This document shows positions 29,001-43,200 of a stretch of 64,000 bases of DNA, one piece after another; position 1 is the stretch's first letter, and the number at the start of each line of letters is the position of its first letter. The notes beneath the pieces are model-generated. The model did no database searches. It had not been told where the DNA came from and was given only the letters and a program-made list of their open reading frames with translations. The stretch lies in the NCBI GenBank assembly GCA_003586115.2, contig QVOM02000042.1, forward strand, positions 78,225,636 to 78,289,635, written 5' to 3'. The translations under genes were made by a program, and so were the position numbers. Source of the DNA: Salvator merianae. Taxonomy: Eukaryota > Chordata > Lepidosauria > Squamata > Teiidae.

Positions 29001-32000
29001 AGGAGAGGTATTTATGTGCCGCTCCAGATTTTAATGCAGCATAAAACTCTCTGTTGTAGTCTTAGACTGCAGATAGAGTTACAAGCTTCGTTCTTTGGCT
29101 AGCCTAAGTCTGGTAGGTTGTGACCCTTTGTTCCGTTTTGCTCAAATCTGCTTCATGCTGGAGAGGAACAAGGTCCCTGGGGATTTATAACTGCCATGGG
29201 AAGAGGCAGGCCCTTCAGACACAAGACAAGCTATAGCTCCTTCCACAAGGACAAGCCATTTCGTCTACGAGTAAAAGGCTGAATTAAATATGTGTTATTT
29301 ACACCAAAATAACATAACCAGGCTCGGAGAGCTTTGCCTGCTTTGTCCAGGTGGTAAGCTTTTCATGGTAGCTGTCAAAAAAATTATGTTCATTATGACA
29401 GATTATTCTTGGCGCAAACTGTGATTGGGAAAGGACCTGCTTTCTTCACCGGATAAAACAACAAGGACCAATCCAAGAAATTTTGGTTCCTCGGGAAAAT
29501 ATTTGCCTCTGTGAGGGACATTCAATAACACACCGCATAAAGCTCCAAGATAGGTTTACTGATCAGATGTTGCTTGATACTAAAGAAAACTAAAACTGAG
29601 GCAGCAGTTGAAAGACATTAAACCACAGAACAGCCTGCCATATTGGTTCTCAGGATATTACTGAGTAGCAGAATGGGGAGTTGGCAAGTATACTACAGAT
29701 ATTTCTAAAGGAGACAAGCAAGCCCAGAGAAAGATGCCTTCCAAATGAACATAAGAAATACTTTACTGAATTCAACCAGTGGCACATCTAGTCCAGCATC
29801 CTGCTCTCACAGTGGTAACCAGGTATATGCAGAAATCCACAAGCGGGTCATAAGCACACACCTTGTCCTGCTCAAAACCTTCCAGCAGCTGGCCTTTAGA
29901 GGCACACTGCCACCTCTGTCAGGTGAAATCACATAGCCGTCAGGGCTAGTTGACATTGATAGCATTTCCATCAAGAATTGGTCCAAAGCCTTTTAGAAGC
30001 CTTCCAAGCTGGAGGCCATCACCACATCTTGTGGTTGAGAATTCCGAAGTTTGACTCAGCACTATGTGAAAAATATTTCAGGGAAACAAGGTTCACATGT
30101 GGTAAACAAAAGCCCCTTTGAGGCAGCTTAGAGACAGTTTCTGGGAGGGATCGTTCACATTCCTCTCCCTCTCAGGAACATTCTAGGCAAGAATGTTCTA
30201 GATTAGAGATGTGATGACGACACAAGGGCCACCGGGTACCCTCTCTGATGCGCTTCTGAGCTGCTTTTTTTGTTACGAGTGAACACAGTCTTAATTATGC
30301 AGTAAGAAAGCAAGCAGTTTATACACTGAAATACTGCTTAAGAGAGTTGACAAAAGAAAAGAAATACAAGAATCCCTTTAGAGACCATCAAAACGTAACA
30401 ATGTAATAGCAATAATACAGTCATTAGAAAATAAAGCAAAAGCAAAAACAGCATCAAGCAGAGATGGTCTTCTCCTTTCAACCCCAGCCCAAAATAGCCA
30501 CAGTTCTTATACATGCCTGGGAGAGGGCAGGGCAGAGGCAAACAGGCTCAGCACCAAGCAGAGATGACCTCTAGAAGAGTTATACCTTAAACCACCAACA
30601 AGACCTCCTTAACAACAGGAAAATTAACTATTGAAATGGAGGCTGTAATATGAAAAGGCCTGATTCTTCCAAACTGAAGCACTAATTCTGATGGGAATTT
30701 GAAGGCTGGACTATATTACACCAACCCATACTTACCTGCACAGGCTTTCAATATATTCCAGCCCAATTCAAAATGCTGATCCTGCCCTTTTAAAGATCTG
30801 CACAACTTAGTACTCTAGTACTTGTCAAAACTCCTTTTCTAATTCTTGGCCACTGCTTTCACGATCTGAGGCCTTTTTTGGATTGATCCCATGCTACTCT
30901 TTTATGTTGTCAAGCACATGATTGCCAGGTAGGTCCATTTTAGTAATGGCTTCCTTGACGAGGAACTCCTCAGGGAAGCTTTCCTAACACCTGACTTGGC
31001 TTTTTTAAAGGCATCAGGTTACAATTTCATGCTTTCCCCTGTAATTGGGGATGCTGAAATAACATCTAGGGGCTGATCACAGAGGGGAATATGTTCTATG
31101 CTTTGTACATCATCTTTTTTTCCTTTTTGAAAGGTGGCTGGCAAATTAAACATCAACATTCATATTAAATTTTGGAATCCTTGGCAGTATTCTTATGCGG
31201 CTAGCCCTTCACAAACTAGTTGGTGAGCTTAATTGTAAAGTGTGTTGCATTACAGGAGAGTCAGAATGTCCCAGGAACAGCAGAATTTCCCATTTCATTT
31301 GAGATATGCTGAATAATCTGTGCAAGTCAGACGTGCATTCAGATCCTATACAAATCTGCACTGCTGCAGTCTAAGTGGTTAGCTTAAACACGAATTTGCA
31401 GAGCAGGTTGAGGTTTATCAGGAAAGACTATGAATAGAAATTCTTTAAATCAAGACCAGTCAATCCAGTAGATAATAGGGAAGTTATCTGGGGCAGTAGA
31501 CAAGTAGTATCTAGTAAAGTAGGAGAAAAAGTGCCTATTCATATAAATAGTGCTCTCTATTGCATCTGGCATTGTAACACTGCAAATGGTTGCTGCCTTG
31601 TTGATTGATTTTTGGGAAGCTGGTTTCAGTAATATATACTGAAAACCAAGGGCGTATGAAGGCAGCGTAAGTCTCAATAATATGCCTCAGTTAACTAATG
31701 GCTGAAATAGTAAGAATTCCAGACAATTAAAGATGACCCTTTTAAGAGCACTGGCCTTTCTCTTTGTTCCCTGTATCATCACAAGGAAGAAAGAAACCCC
31801 CTTGAACACTCTTCCCAAGGCAAAAAGGAACTCAGATTTGACTGGAAAGTCTGGGAAACGGAAAAATTCTCAGGATTCTGTAGTGGGAACAAGTGACATT
31901 TGCATGATGAGCACTGTGCTATATTTTGCCCTAGATTTCCTGTGTTTTCTAACCCTCCTGTAATGAACAATTCAGCCATTGATCTCATTGCAGCACAGAC

Positions 32001-35000
32001 ACTAAGCTAAAGGCCTTGCGGCTGTTGCAGAGGTCACTGCTGATCATTAATGTGAACTCTATGGGCTCATCAAAATCGGCCACATATGCTAGCATGGAAA
32101 AATGTGTGTGTATGTGTTGGGGCATCCGTGCATGCATGTATGTGTACATGTGCGTGCACACACACACACAGTTTCACAGTCACCACCAGCTTCTTAATCC
32201 AGATTTACAGCTGCAATTTTGCACTAAGAACTGCGCTGGCTGTTCAAATGTAGAAGCGACGGTGACTTCTCCATTCTGTTCTTCCCTCTTGCGAAGATGC
32301 AGCTGTTTGCTGCATGTGTGCAATCTCCCTCATCTTCTTTTGGCTCATAGGAAATCCAAACTGTTAGGAAGCATCCCCTCAGTAAAAACTTCAGTAGTTA
32401 CTGAGGACAACACACACTTGATCTTAGCAAAAAGACCGAGAAGTGATAACTGAGGACTAGAAAGCAAAAAAAAAAAAAAGGATTGATTGGTGTAAACGGG
32501 CAATTTCCCCTTCTCTGCTTTATGCTCCGAATCACTTCTACAGCTGAAGTAGTAAATTGTAGTCTGGAACCTTACCAAGAGTCATAGTGAGCTTCAGGTA
32601 AAGGACTGTTTGCTGGGACATCAGCTTCAGCTGATCACTGGCTACTACACAAAGGTTTGGTTGACTGACTCCCTCCACCATCCACAACCATAAGCAGAGT
32701 AGCAACAGAATGTCTACTCTGGCCAAACTTTCTCATCATGTGGCTGGTGCACCACAGAATTCCTTGCAGAAGCTTTATTTACGTGACACAGCAGGAACTC
32801 CGCTGTGTCAACAAGATCTTACACTTCAGCACAGACACAGCAAGAATCCAACTATGCCCAACTGTCCAACCGGATCTCACACTTCACTGTGGGCACAGTT
32901 GGTGAGCAGCAAGATGGTGGGGATTCCAACAACTACTGATGTGCATTTTGTTAAAACTGGGCCTACAGGAACTTTGCTTAGCAAACAATTGGATGCATAC
33001 TTCTAAACTAACATTCTCAAAAGGAGTTGTCCTCTATAAGCAAACCTCTACCTTTTTAACATCCAGAGATGATTTACTTGGTCATCAAGGAAAAAAAATA
33101 AAGGAAGAAATTATAAAACAAGATGAAGAATATACTAGAAGGACAGATGTTTATCATCCATGATTGAATATGACATCTTTAGCCTGGATCTTCTGGGATT
33201 TCCTCATTCTCCTAACTATTTATTGTGCAGTGCTTAACTTGCAGCCCATTTGATGTTTTTAAAGTACAGTTCCCATGATGCCATAGGATGACACAGAAGG
33301 GCTGCAAATTGATCACCTCTGATTTAATGGTTCCATACTGTTACTGATTTGTTGATAAAGCATTAAAAATAGTAGTAGTAGTAGTAGTAGTAGTAGTAGA
33401 AGAAGAAGAAGAAGAAGAAAACACAGTTCCATCCCTCAATGCATCCCTCTGCAGAAAGCCTGGGGCATGCCACTATCTTGTGTGTTGACAGAGTGCCGAG
33501 CACAATGCAAGAAAACCAACACTTTTTCCTGGAAACATTCCATTCCCATTTCTCTCCAGCTATAACCACAACTGATAATGCATGGTTTGGACATAGGCAT
33601 GCTGTAAAAGTCCTTTATATTTTGAGAACATAGGATGTCTGTTTTTATCATAGGAAGTTCTCATCAAAAGATTATTGTTCTGGCTTATTCTGATGCATTG
33701 TTCATGTCCCCATTTAAAAAATTTAAAAATGGAAAGAAGTCTTTTAGTCAGCTCCCATAGAAGGTTGAGCAACCCACAACATCTAAGGTAGAAGTTTTAA
33801 AAAAAACAAATAACGATTAAGCACCGGCCACGTTTGGATACAGCAACTTACTGACAGTTGGCAGCACATGTGCTATGTAATGAAAGCTGATCACCTCACT
33901 GAAATTTTATAATGGCACTATTACTCAGGAGTCAGGACTCTTTTTCCATCCATTATAAGCAATATTGTCATCTTCAGAAGACAGGAAATGCCAAATTACC
34001 GTTTCTGTTTCTAAGAAAAGTCCCTTTTACTGCAGGATGTTTGTGGAGCCCTTACGTCCTGTTGCAAGTGTTCAGGGTTGTAAATGTGGAAGACTACACT
34101 GCTCCACAATGTAGGTCAGCACCCTGCAGGGCACAGGAAATACATCCAGGAACACTGGTCCCACAGCCAAGTGATGTATGAATCAGACTGCTTTTGCCTA
34201 CAAAGAACAGCTCATATCACTGTTCGCTCTCCTAGGCTAGTTCAGTGTCAGAGCAACTGTCTAGAAAGCAAAGGGTCACAGGTTCAACCCTTGGCATCTC
34301 CCAGAAGAAGGCTTACCAAATCACTCCTGTATCCTTGCCAACGAAACTGCCTGGATGTGCCTATGGAGCCAGCAACCCCCAAATGTCAAAGATGGACATA
34401 GGTTGCTTTCCTTCCCCATCCAGGAGTGCTACAGCCTGAGTCTTCACATGCTACTGCTATTACCTCTTCCTACAATTTGTATGTATTACATCACTAGCAG
34501 ATGTAGCAACAGTGCACCAGTAGCTAGCTCCCACAGTGTTATATCCTGGAATAGGGGACTGTCATGGTCTGCACCAGCATGCAGAAGGCAGGCCCGTAAT
34601 CCAGAATATAATCCAGAATAAGGCCCGGTGAAGAAAGGGCCTTGGAAAAGCCTCAAAGCCCTAGAATGTAGAAAGCTTGCCATTCCCTTCGATGATCCTC
34701 ACTGGAACTTCCTTGGGGAAGAACAGGGAAGCAAATACAATACAGATTAGCTGCACTAGTGGTACCCTACAGATAAGGACTACAGGACAGTGAGGAAGAG
34801 AAGGGACTCCAGCTGGAGAGATGAGAGGGAGGCTTCTGGCTGGAGCCTCCTTTTTATCTCTCCAAATTCTGTATTGATCCAGGAATGAAGGGGGAAAAAA
34901 CATTTAAACTGGGTATGTGGAAAAAGCTGTTCTGAGTAATTAGCAACAGCTGTGCACTTGCATATGTTCGCTGCTCCCCCATAGGAGCAAGGTTAAGCCC

Positions 35001-37179
35001 TCACCTAGGCACATCTGCTGTCTTCAGCACATGGCTTTCCCTAAGCCTGAGCAGGCTGTGCACGTGTGGACAAACATTTCTGTGCTTCTAGGAACATCTG
35101 TCAGCATGGGCCAGGGAAGCTGCTCATACATCTGGAAAATGCATGTCATTCCATGAAATCATCCTCGTGCAGCATGGTGAGGCATCACCCTAGCCCTCAA
35201 GTGCAGACAAGCAGAGGGGACTGAAGACAGCATGGGTGTGCCCAGGTAAGGGCCTAATTTATCACCTGGGGCATGGTAAAGGCATGCTGGTGAGCCCAAA
35301 CACTGACTCCACTCAGATGGTGTACAGCAGCTCTGAACTGCTCGAAACAGCATTTTGCACACCTCTAATTTAAACCAGAACATTTTCGTATCAGCAAGCT
35401 TCCTATGACCTCACCCGAAATATTTATATATTGGGGCATTTATTGATAAAGTTGAATGTAGAATATTTGCTTTGCCTGCAGAAGGTTCCAGGTATAACCC
35501 TTGGCATCCTCCAGGAAAAAGGCAATGGCAAATCACTCCTCTATTACTGCCAAGAAAATTACATAGAAACCTTTATCTTTATTTTGTATTTACTTGTGAT
35601 AGCCAGGAAAAAAGTCACTGTTGTGACTCACATACAGCTAAGGCATCTTCTGAGGCTAAGCTCTATTATATGTTAAATTCGGCTGCATCCACATCTATGG
35701 CGCTGGGCACTCTGAGGAAGCCCCCCAGGTGTGGCAGTCCAACATCCTGGGAAGACACTGGAGAATGTTGAAACATCCTTTGCCACATCCTTCGACAGAG
35801 CAGATCGCTTTTACTCCCATTGTGTAGATACACAGTGGCAACAAGAACAATTGATGTGCCAACTTTGCATAGGTACCACACCTACTGGGGCCTTTTCTGT
35901 TACAACAGAGGGCCTTATGTACTCAGAATCAGAAAGTGTTTGTGGGGATCTCTGAGCCACTTGGAAAATAATGTTTTTAACATACTGTATAACCATAATT
36001 ATGTACTTTGGCTGCAATCCTAACTCCTGTATACTTATTTCCAAATAAAGAGAACTAGAACCACACTTAACTGAAATGAGAACCAATAATATTGACTGCA
36101 ATGCTTGCAATATAGGAAAAATAGGAACAGTTGTGACCAACGCTGTAACTATTGCTAGCGCAAAGATAATCCTTTTATTCACAGAAACCTTTGTTAAAGT
36201 ACTACAGAAGAACAAAAAGTCATATTCTCTATGACAGATGCCACCTATGTGGTGCTCAAGGACATAATACAGCCCTTGAATTTTTTTTTCAGCACCCATA
36301 ATGCTTCTGAGTATGCAGACAACTTAGCAAGAATGATTACCTTATTTCCCTCGAAACATGCAGAGAGCTAACAGGATGAGGCTGGAAGACATTTCAATCC
36401 TCTTGAATCTGTATAATTTTAAATACCTCTTTCCCTTCATCAAACTGCTGAATTGTAAAAGTCGCCATTCTTTTTAACTGTGCTAGTTCTGACTTTAGCA
36501 CAGTCACTATGGCTCCTCTCTCCTTCTGTCTATGGGAGAGGAAGCGACTGGGGGCAGGGAGAAACAACTAGAAGGGAGTTGTCCTTTGTCATCCCTTTAA
36601 AATTCCAATCTCTATCTATGGGTTGAAATGGGGCCATAACTTCCACCTTGCAAGAAGATGCTGTACAGGTGATGGAGTTAACGGTGTCTCCACTTCCGCC
36701 AATTATCACAGAGAACAATGTATCCCAGGACTGACGGAGGGCTATTTCTGACAGGGATGATCACAGGGGTGTTTGGCTCAATACCAAACAGTTTGGTCGG
36801 GAGGGTCTGTTTGCACACTCAGACCAGAAAAGAAGAGGAGGAGCTGTGTGGCTACAAACTGCACGGCACCGAGCTGTTTCTCACCGGTGCGTGTTAGTTT
36901 GATATAGTGCTGGACTTCTCAAAGTGAGATAATTCAGTGCCGTCCTCAGCATAACCGTAATTAGGTTGTAATAAAAGTAATTCACTAAGAGAACCTCCAG
37001 ATGGCAAGAGGAGATGTGGGATTTAAAGAAGATCCTGCAATTGCTTCTCACCATCTCCACCAGAGGCAGGAGGCAATTGTGGGTTTTTACCTATGTCTGC
37101 CGGCTTCTTTTGTTATCATCGCTCTTGCAAATACCTGGAAGCCAGGCAAGCACCTGCCCACTTCCCATTATTATTATTA

Positions 37180-37217
<38 letters not shown>

Positions 37218-40200
37218 TACTACTATCACGCTTGGTTGGCTTCTGGGTATCTGCAAGATCAATGATAATGAAGGCAGCTGGTAGACAGAGGTATGCGATT
37301 GCTATAAAAGGAAAGCCAGCATTATTGTTAGATTTCCCATAATAGCAATGTTATTGGATATTGTTTTGATATCCCAAGACTATATTGGGAATACCACAAT
37401 TATGTGTGGCATTTCCAATATTGTCCCGGTAGAATCAGGAGTTTCACCCTGCCTCTGGAGGCACCTCAAGTATCTTTAATAGCAACTCAAACAGACCACC
37501 GTGTTATATTCAAAGCAAGGAAGGACATTCTTAAAATCCTGTAAGTGCGATTATCTTCACAAATGGGAAACTCATTAAGAAAAAGGTTTTAAGCTAAAAG
37601 TAGGTTTAGAGGCTGTTTTTTGGCAAACCTTTTTTTGGCAAACTTGGCTTCCATTTCAGACAATGTTTGCTTCTTCTTGTAAACGTTTGCTCACTGAATT
37701 TCTCCCATGGGCCAGCATTCTCAAAACCAAATCTCTCTGGTTGTGAACTTGCCAAATCAAGCAAACTGAACAGCCATTACTGGAGATCATTAGCAGGTCT
37801 TGCAGTACTAAAACCTCTCCTGGACTTTCATGAACTTTGCCCTAAAATACCCAGTGCTTTCCACAAGGAATAATAAGCTGGCAAATCACCTCTGATTGCT
37901 GCAGTCAGAGAGACTGCTCTCAGTTTGCTTACGCTAGAACTGATCCATGGGAACTCTTTAGAGTTTTCATTCCAGAATCACACCCACCTACTGCAGCAGG
38001 AGGAGAGATCATGTGAGCCCCGGATAACAGCAGTGGGACAACTATGCAGAGTCTCAGTGGAGCTAAATTATGTTGTGGCACCTGGGAGGTCAAGTCAATC
38101 AGAATGCCTTCTCACATCAGGCAACCAAGAGCACACCCTAGGGAGATCTTGGTATCTGCAAGTGATTACAAAACAGTCTGCATGAAAACAATGTCAGCTG
38201 GATTGTGGAAAACTGACCATTTCTTTCTTATCTGCCTCCTTATTGTCCTAAATGCTTAGTGAAAATCCAAACCAGATTAAAAGGGGGAGGAAGAGGCCAC
38301 AAAATCATAACCACAAGAAACCTGGACAGCAGGCATTTGTCCAAAGCTCTCATTCAGCCAAAGTTACATGCATTTTTTTCCTGGCAATTTCTTATGGGAT
38401 CTGAAGTCTTACTGACCTGAATGGTAAGGCATTAGTAGCATTACAGAACAGAGGGGAGACTTTGAAGATGTTATTTCTTTCATTCCCCTCCTTTGTTAAC
38501 ATAGTTTCCTAAACACAACAACTCTCAAAAAGATCTTGCCTCCTCTACTTCAGTACATAGGATCTCACATAATTTTGCAATTATCCAGACTTACTTCCTG
38601 TATTTCAAATACTGTACAGAGAAATCTCTGTATGTCCTACAAGCTTACCAGTTCTTTCTAGCCTGCTGTTTTGGAATATATACATCTGCATATCTAGGCA
38701 GTCCATGTAGAAGTCTTTTTGGGGGGGCAGCGGCTTTGTTTTCACCTCCATTAGACCACTCCAGCACACAGAAGGGAGAATCGAGGACTTTTCACACTTT
38801 CCACCTTAAAGCAGGATAATTATTCTCACGTCAACCATCCGCACTCTGAGGCCTTAGAACAGACTAGCAGCAGGATACCAGCATTCGCAGCTTCCAACCG
38901 CTGCCATGGAGACCAGGAATGCCACGCAACGGCACAGCTGCACCCAGCAACTCTGCATTCATACCAGAAAGAGGGTGCAAACACAGTATATGGGGAGCAT
39001 TCCACCTGCTCCCAGTCCAGCTGTGGAGCACGATTTTGTGCTCCATAGCAGGTAGCGATTGAGAGCAGCTGTAGTCTGCCCCTGATCACTGGGGCCTCCA
39101 CGAAATGCAGAAACACTGTACTAGTGAGCATCCTGATACTCACTAGTGTAAAGTGTGAAAAGGTCCTCCTAGCATGCTTGCTGGCCTGGTATACTGGACA
39201 GTGTGAAATAACCCTATGCCACAGCACAGTTGTAGAGCCTGGAAAGCAGAGATTGGCAAGTTTCATCCTAGCATCCCACCAGAAGAACGCTGTGGCAAAT
39301 CACGTCTACATCTGCCAAGAAAACTGCATAGATGTGTCCATGTAATTGCTAGGGGTCCACTCTCACTCACTGGTATCTAACAATGACTATCTGTTATCTG
39401 CCTGTATATGATAGAGAAAGGGGCTGTGATTCAAATTTCCGTGTTACTAGCATAAACCGTATGTGAGCAGCTCAACTGTTTAACTGATATGATAATAGCT
39501 ATACCTAGAAAACACAGCTGTACAATTGTTGCATTTAACCACAGGTCTTTTAAACTCATTGCATATTTTCTCATCAGAAAAGGAAACAGTTGCAGCCCTT
39601 CATGTAAATATTTAAGGCAGGACTGAATTTGACACTGACAGTTCAAATTAATTTTCTGAGTCACATCCTTATCTCACTGTTGTCTTTCAACCTTCTCCTA
39701 TTTTTTAGGAGATGTGGTTTTTAAAATATGAGCAGGCAGTAGCTTAATGGTCCAGCATCTGTTTTATATGCAATAGAAACCACGTTCAGTGATCTGAAAC
39801 CCTGGAATGTTGTTGCTGCCAGTCTTTGTAGGTGGTACTAAATATGGTGGAATAAAGTGATTTGATTTGGGAGCAGGCAACTTCTTAGGTTTCAACTAAA
39901 AATGTTTATTACGGTCATAGAACCAAAGACTTGAGACAGCATAGATAAATAAAATCATCTAGTGATTACAAATTTGGCAAAACAAATACAAACAGAGGCC
40001 TGTTGGAGTCACACAAACTCTGTACTAGGTTTCTAAACCAGAGAAAAGAGGTCAGTCCTGCTTCTCACACCTGGATTTAGGGTGCGATCAGACACTGTTA
40101 AAGAGTCATCTTCTAGGAGATTTTCATTTTGACCTGGCAGACATCAGTCCTCAGCATCCAACTTCTTGGGTCTTGAAATCTCAGAAAGGTCTGCGCGGTG

Positions 40201-43200
40201 ATGGACTGTTTTTTTCAGTACCAGACTTTTTTTTTTCAAACCGTGCTAATCTCTTATTAATCAATGGTGGGAATTTCCTGCCCTGAGAGGAGGATATTTG
40301 TGACACAACCTGCTCCTATTGATACATTAGATTATCCAAATATCCTTATTTCTGAAACTATGGAAACCTGTGACTGCCTGTTTTGCATGAGGGAGGTAAC
40401 AGCGGGAAGGGGATATCTGCAAACTTTGAGGAGGGTAGTACAGGAAAGCTGAAGTAGGGGAGTGAAAAATGGTAGCATCACGGCAATTAAGAAACAAAAA
40501 GGCAACTGGAAAAACAGGAAGTCATGTATATACTCTCATTTCCAGATGTTTGAAGCTGAGGAACTAAGAGTGGCAGGAAATGTAGCCAGTCACAAAGACA
40601 GAAAGGTGCACAGACCAGTGGTCAATCAGTGGGTAGCAGCTGTTGTCAGGGGAGGTGTGTCTGGATGTGGTAGTGAATATAAACTGTAACATGGCAAAAT
40701 AAGGTATCCACTCAACTGCATATGTGAACAACTGTTTGGAAGACACTTTTATTGTGCATCTGATAACTGGATGTTTCTTCCTAAAGGAACAACATGAAAA
40801 AGTCATGTCTGATTGCACCCTTGGGCCGTGGTCACACCCTAGTCTGATAGTCCATCTCAGGGATGGCTAGGGAAGTTCGGTTGTTTTCAGCCTGTAACAG
40901 CCTAGTCACACCTACTGTGGCAACAATGATGCCACTCCCCACTGAGCCTTCATGGATCCCCCTTGCACCTTGCCAGGTAAAAGGTAAACTTCAGTGTGGT
41001 GCAGCAGGGGAGAGGTGGTGGTTCAGCATGGCAGAGGGAGGCAGCTTGGTGTGGTGAAAGGTCGGGGGGGAGCGGCCAGCAGGAGCTGCTGCTGCCCTGG
41101 CCTGGATGGTAGCCCTTTCTGTTTCTGGCTGAAATGCTGGGATTACCTGATGACAGGATAGTCCCATTCCAGCCAGGAAAGTCCTTGGAAAAACCAGAAA
41201 TGTGCTTTGGCATCTGGTCTCTGAGGACTTAAGACGGCCTCCATTCTTGTAAAACAGAAGGTGTGACTGCAGCCTTAGTCTGTTATTTGTCCCTGTAGAA
41301 AACTTTAATAGTGCAATATATTGAGATTTTGAATCAAGAGATGGTTCTCTTTTGATAGATTATTGAATAGCTTGACAGTTCAGAGCCACTATTCTAACTG
41401 TTGTAGGGCATTCCCTTTTTAATTTTTGTGTCGTTGATTACGTTTCTTTTCCTTCACCTTCTCTCTCTCTAACTCTCCACTGATTGCTTTACACTCTATT
41501 ACTCTTTCTGGTCTCTCCATTTATACCATCCCTTAGCTTGCTTCGCAGCCTATCAGTTAAAGACTAGCATACTAAGTGATGACAAGCAACAGGAGGTGTC
41601 CTTCATAGGACTAGTATTTAGCTATGGTCACAATCTAATCTCACCTTCTGATAGAAAGTACCATAGAGAACAACGATAGTTACTCTCAGAAGGCATGGCT
41701 AGAAATGCATTGAAAATGTCCACTGTGGGCAGACTGTAGCCTTCTGCTTGGCTGAAAATCTTAGCAGAAAAAGGGAAAGAGAGAGAGGGAAGGTGGTAGA
41801 AAATCAGAGGCATGTTTTGGAGCTTGCCAGAAAAAATTCCCAGGAGATGTATGGCTGGTTACATCAGAGTGACCGACAGGTGTTGGTCTGGTAGGGTACT
41901 GCTGTGTTTGGGCCTATTTTCTTCCCACTGGCTCAACCTATTTCAAATAAGCTGAAATTTCAAATAAGCTGAAATTTCCCAAAGCTGTATTCTATCCACC
42001 AGAGGATAGACTGAGAGGCTGTGATCATCAAGAGACACTAAGAATGTGGAACATTTTGCAAAGCTCTTTGATGCATGCCTGGAAAAATCTCAAGGGCCTG
42101 ATCTCATAAGCCCTTAGTTATTCAAAAGGGTTTTCCATTCCACAGCACAGGGTGACAGTTCATTTGGGTGTCTAGGAATCTGGAGCATTTTTGTCTACTT
42201 TATTAACATAACTATGAATTTGCCAAACTTAGTGTATGGAGATGCTGATTTTAAATACTGCCTAAATGTCATTTTTTTTATTATTCAATCAGGGGTTATA
42301 TAATATTTACAATGGCAAACTTCTATCTCAATGAAGTTTGGCTCAAATCTTGAGCATTTGCTGCAATTACAGCTGTTATTTCAGTGCAGCTGCTGGCCTG
42401 TGCTTGATCCACCACAGAGATAGCAAGCTTCAGGCACATGTGTTTTCTAACACAAACTCTGAGCTACCTTAGTGAACCATTCCTTTCAGAGGTGCGGCAA
42501 GCACTCTTCTTAGCAAATCAGAACACCCATGCTCCCTTTCAAGTGGGTCGTCTTTATCTATCCTTATATCTTCAGTCACACTCTTTTCTGAACTTAAGTT
42601 GTTGCAGCAAGGCACATTTTTGGACCTACACTGATCCTCTTTTGGACCTACACTGATCCAAATAATGCTTTGGCTTTCTGTGTATATGTTGTTAAAAAAT
42701 GACTGTGGGTTCCAACTTGATTAGGAATGTTATTTGTGAAGTGTGAAGGATGATGCCCTTGCACACAAATCTCACACCAGAGCACAGCAAGTCCACATGC
42801 AATTCAGTGCTGGTTCTGTATTTAAAAGGGTGATGAAGTTGCCAGTTAAATTAGATTTGTCTATCCTGCAGCCTGATGAATTTTGTGTTGCACAACAGTC
42901 AGCAAAATGAGTTAGCAATTTGATAGGCATGAATTCATTGATTCTTTTATTTTTATGGCTATTCTGTAACCAGTGTTCTCAAGAAAACAGAAAGATGAAA
43001 TGAAAACAACACTACTATAAAACCTAATTAAAATCGAATTAAAAACAATATAAAGACAAAACTATAAAAACTGCTTATTAAAACCATAATCATGTGCTCT
43101 TTGAAGAGCTGGGTGAAAGAAAGGTACCTGAAAGGCCACAGTGATGCTATCAGGTACACTCCATTTTATTTGGCCAGGTGCACTTAGCACAGAGCCTCTG

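Noticed and set aside
32409..32447. Functional U2 snRNA gene
   Set aside because: Only the first 34 nt or so are present, with substitutions and no snRNA promoter elements recognised.
35811..36299. 162-codon minus-strand open frame in IGFBP7 intron 1
   Set aside because: Low-complexity hydrophobic translation, no motif, no start context or splice signals that link it to a gene.
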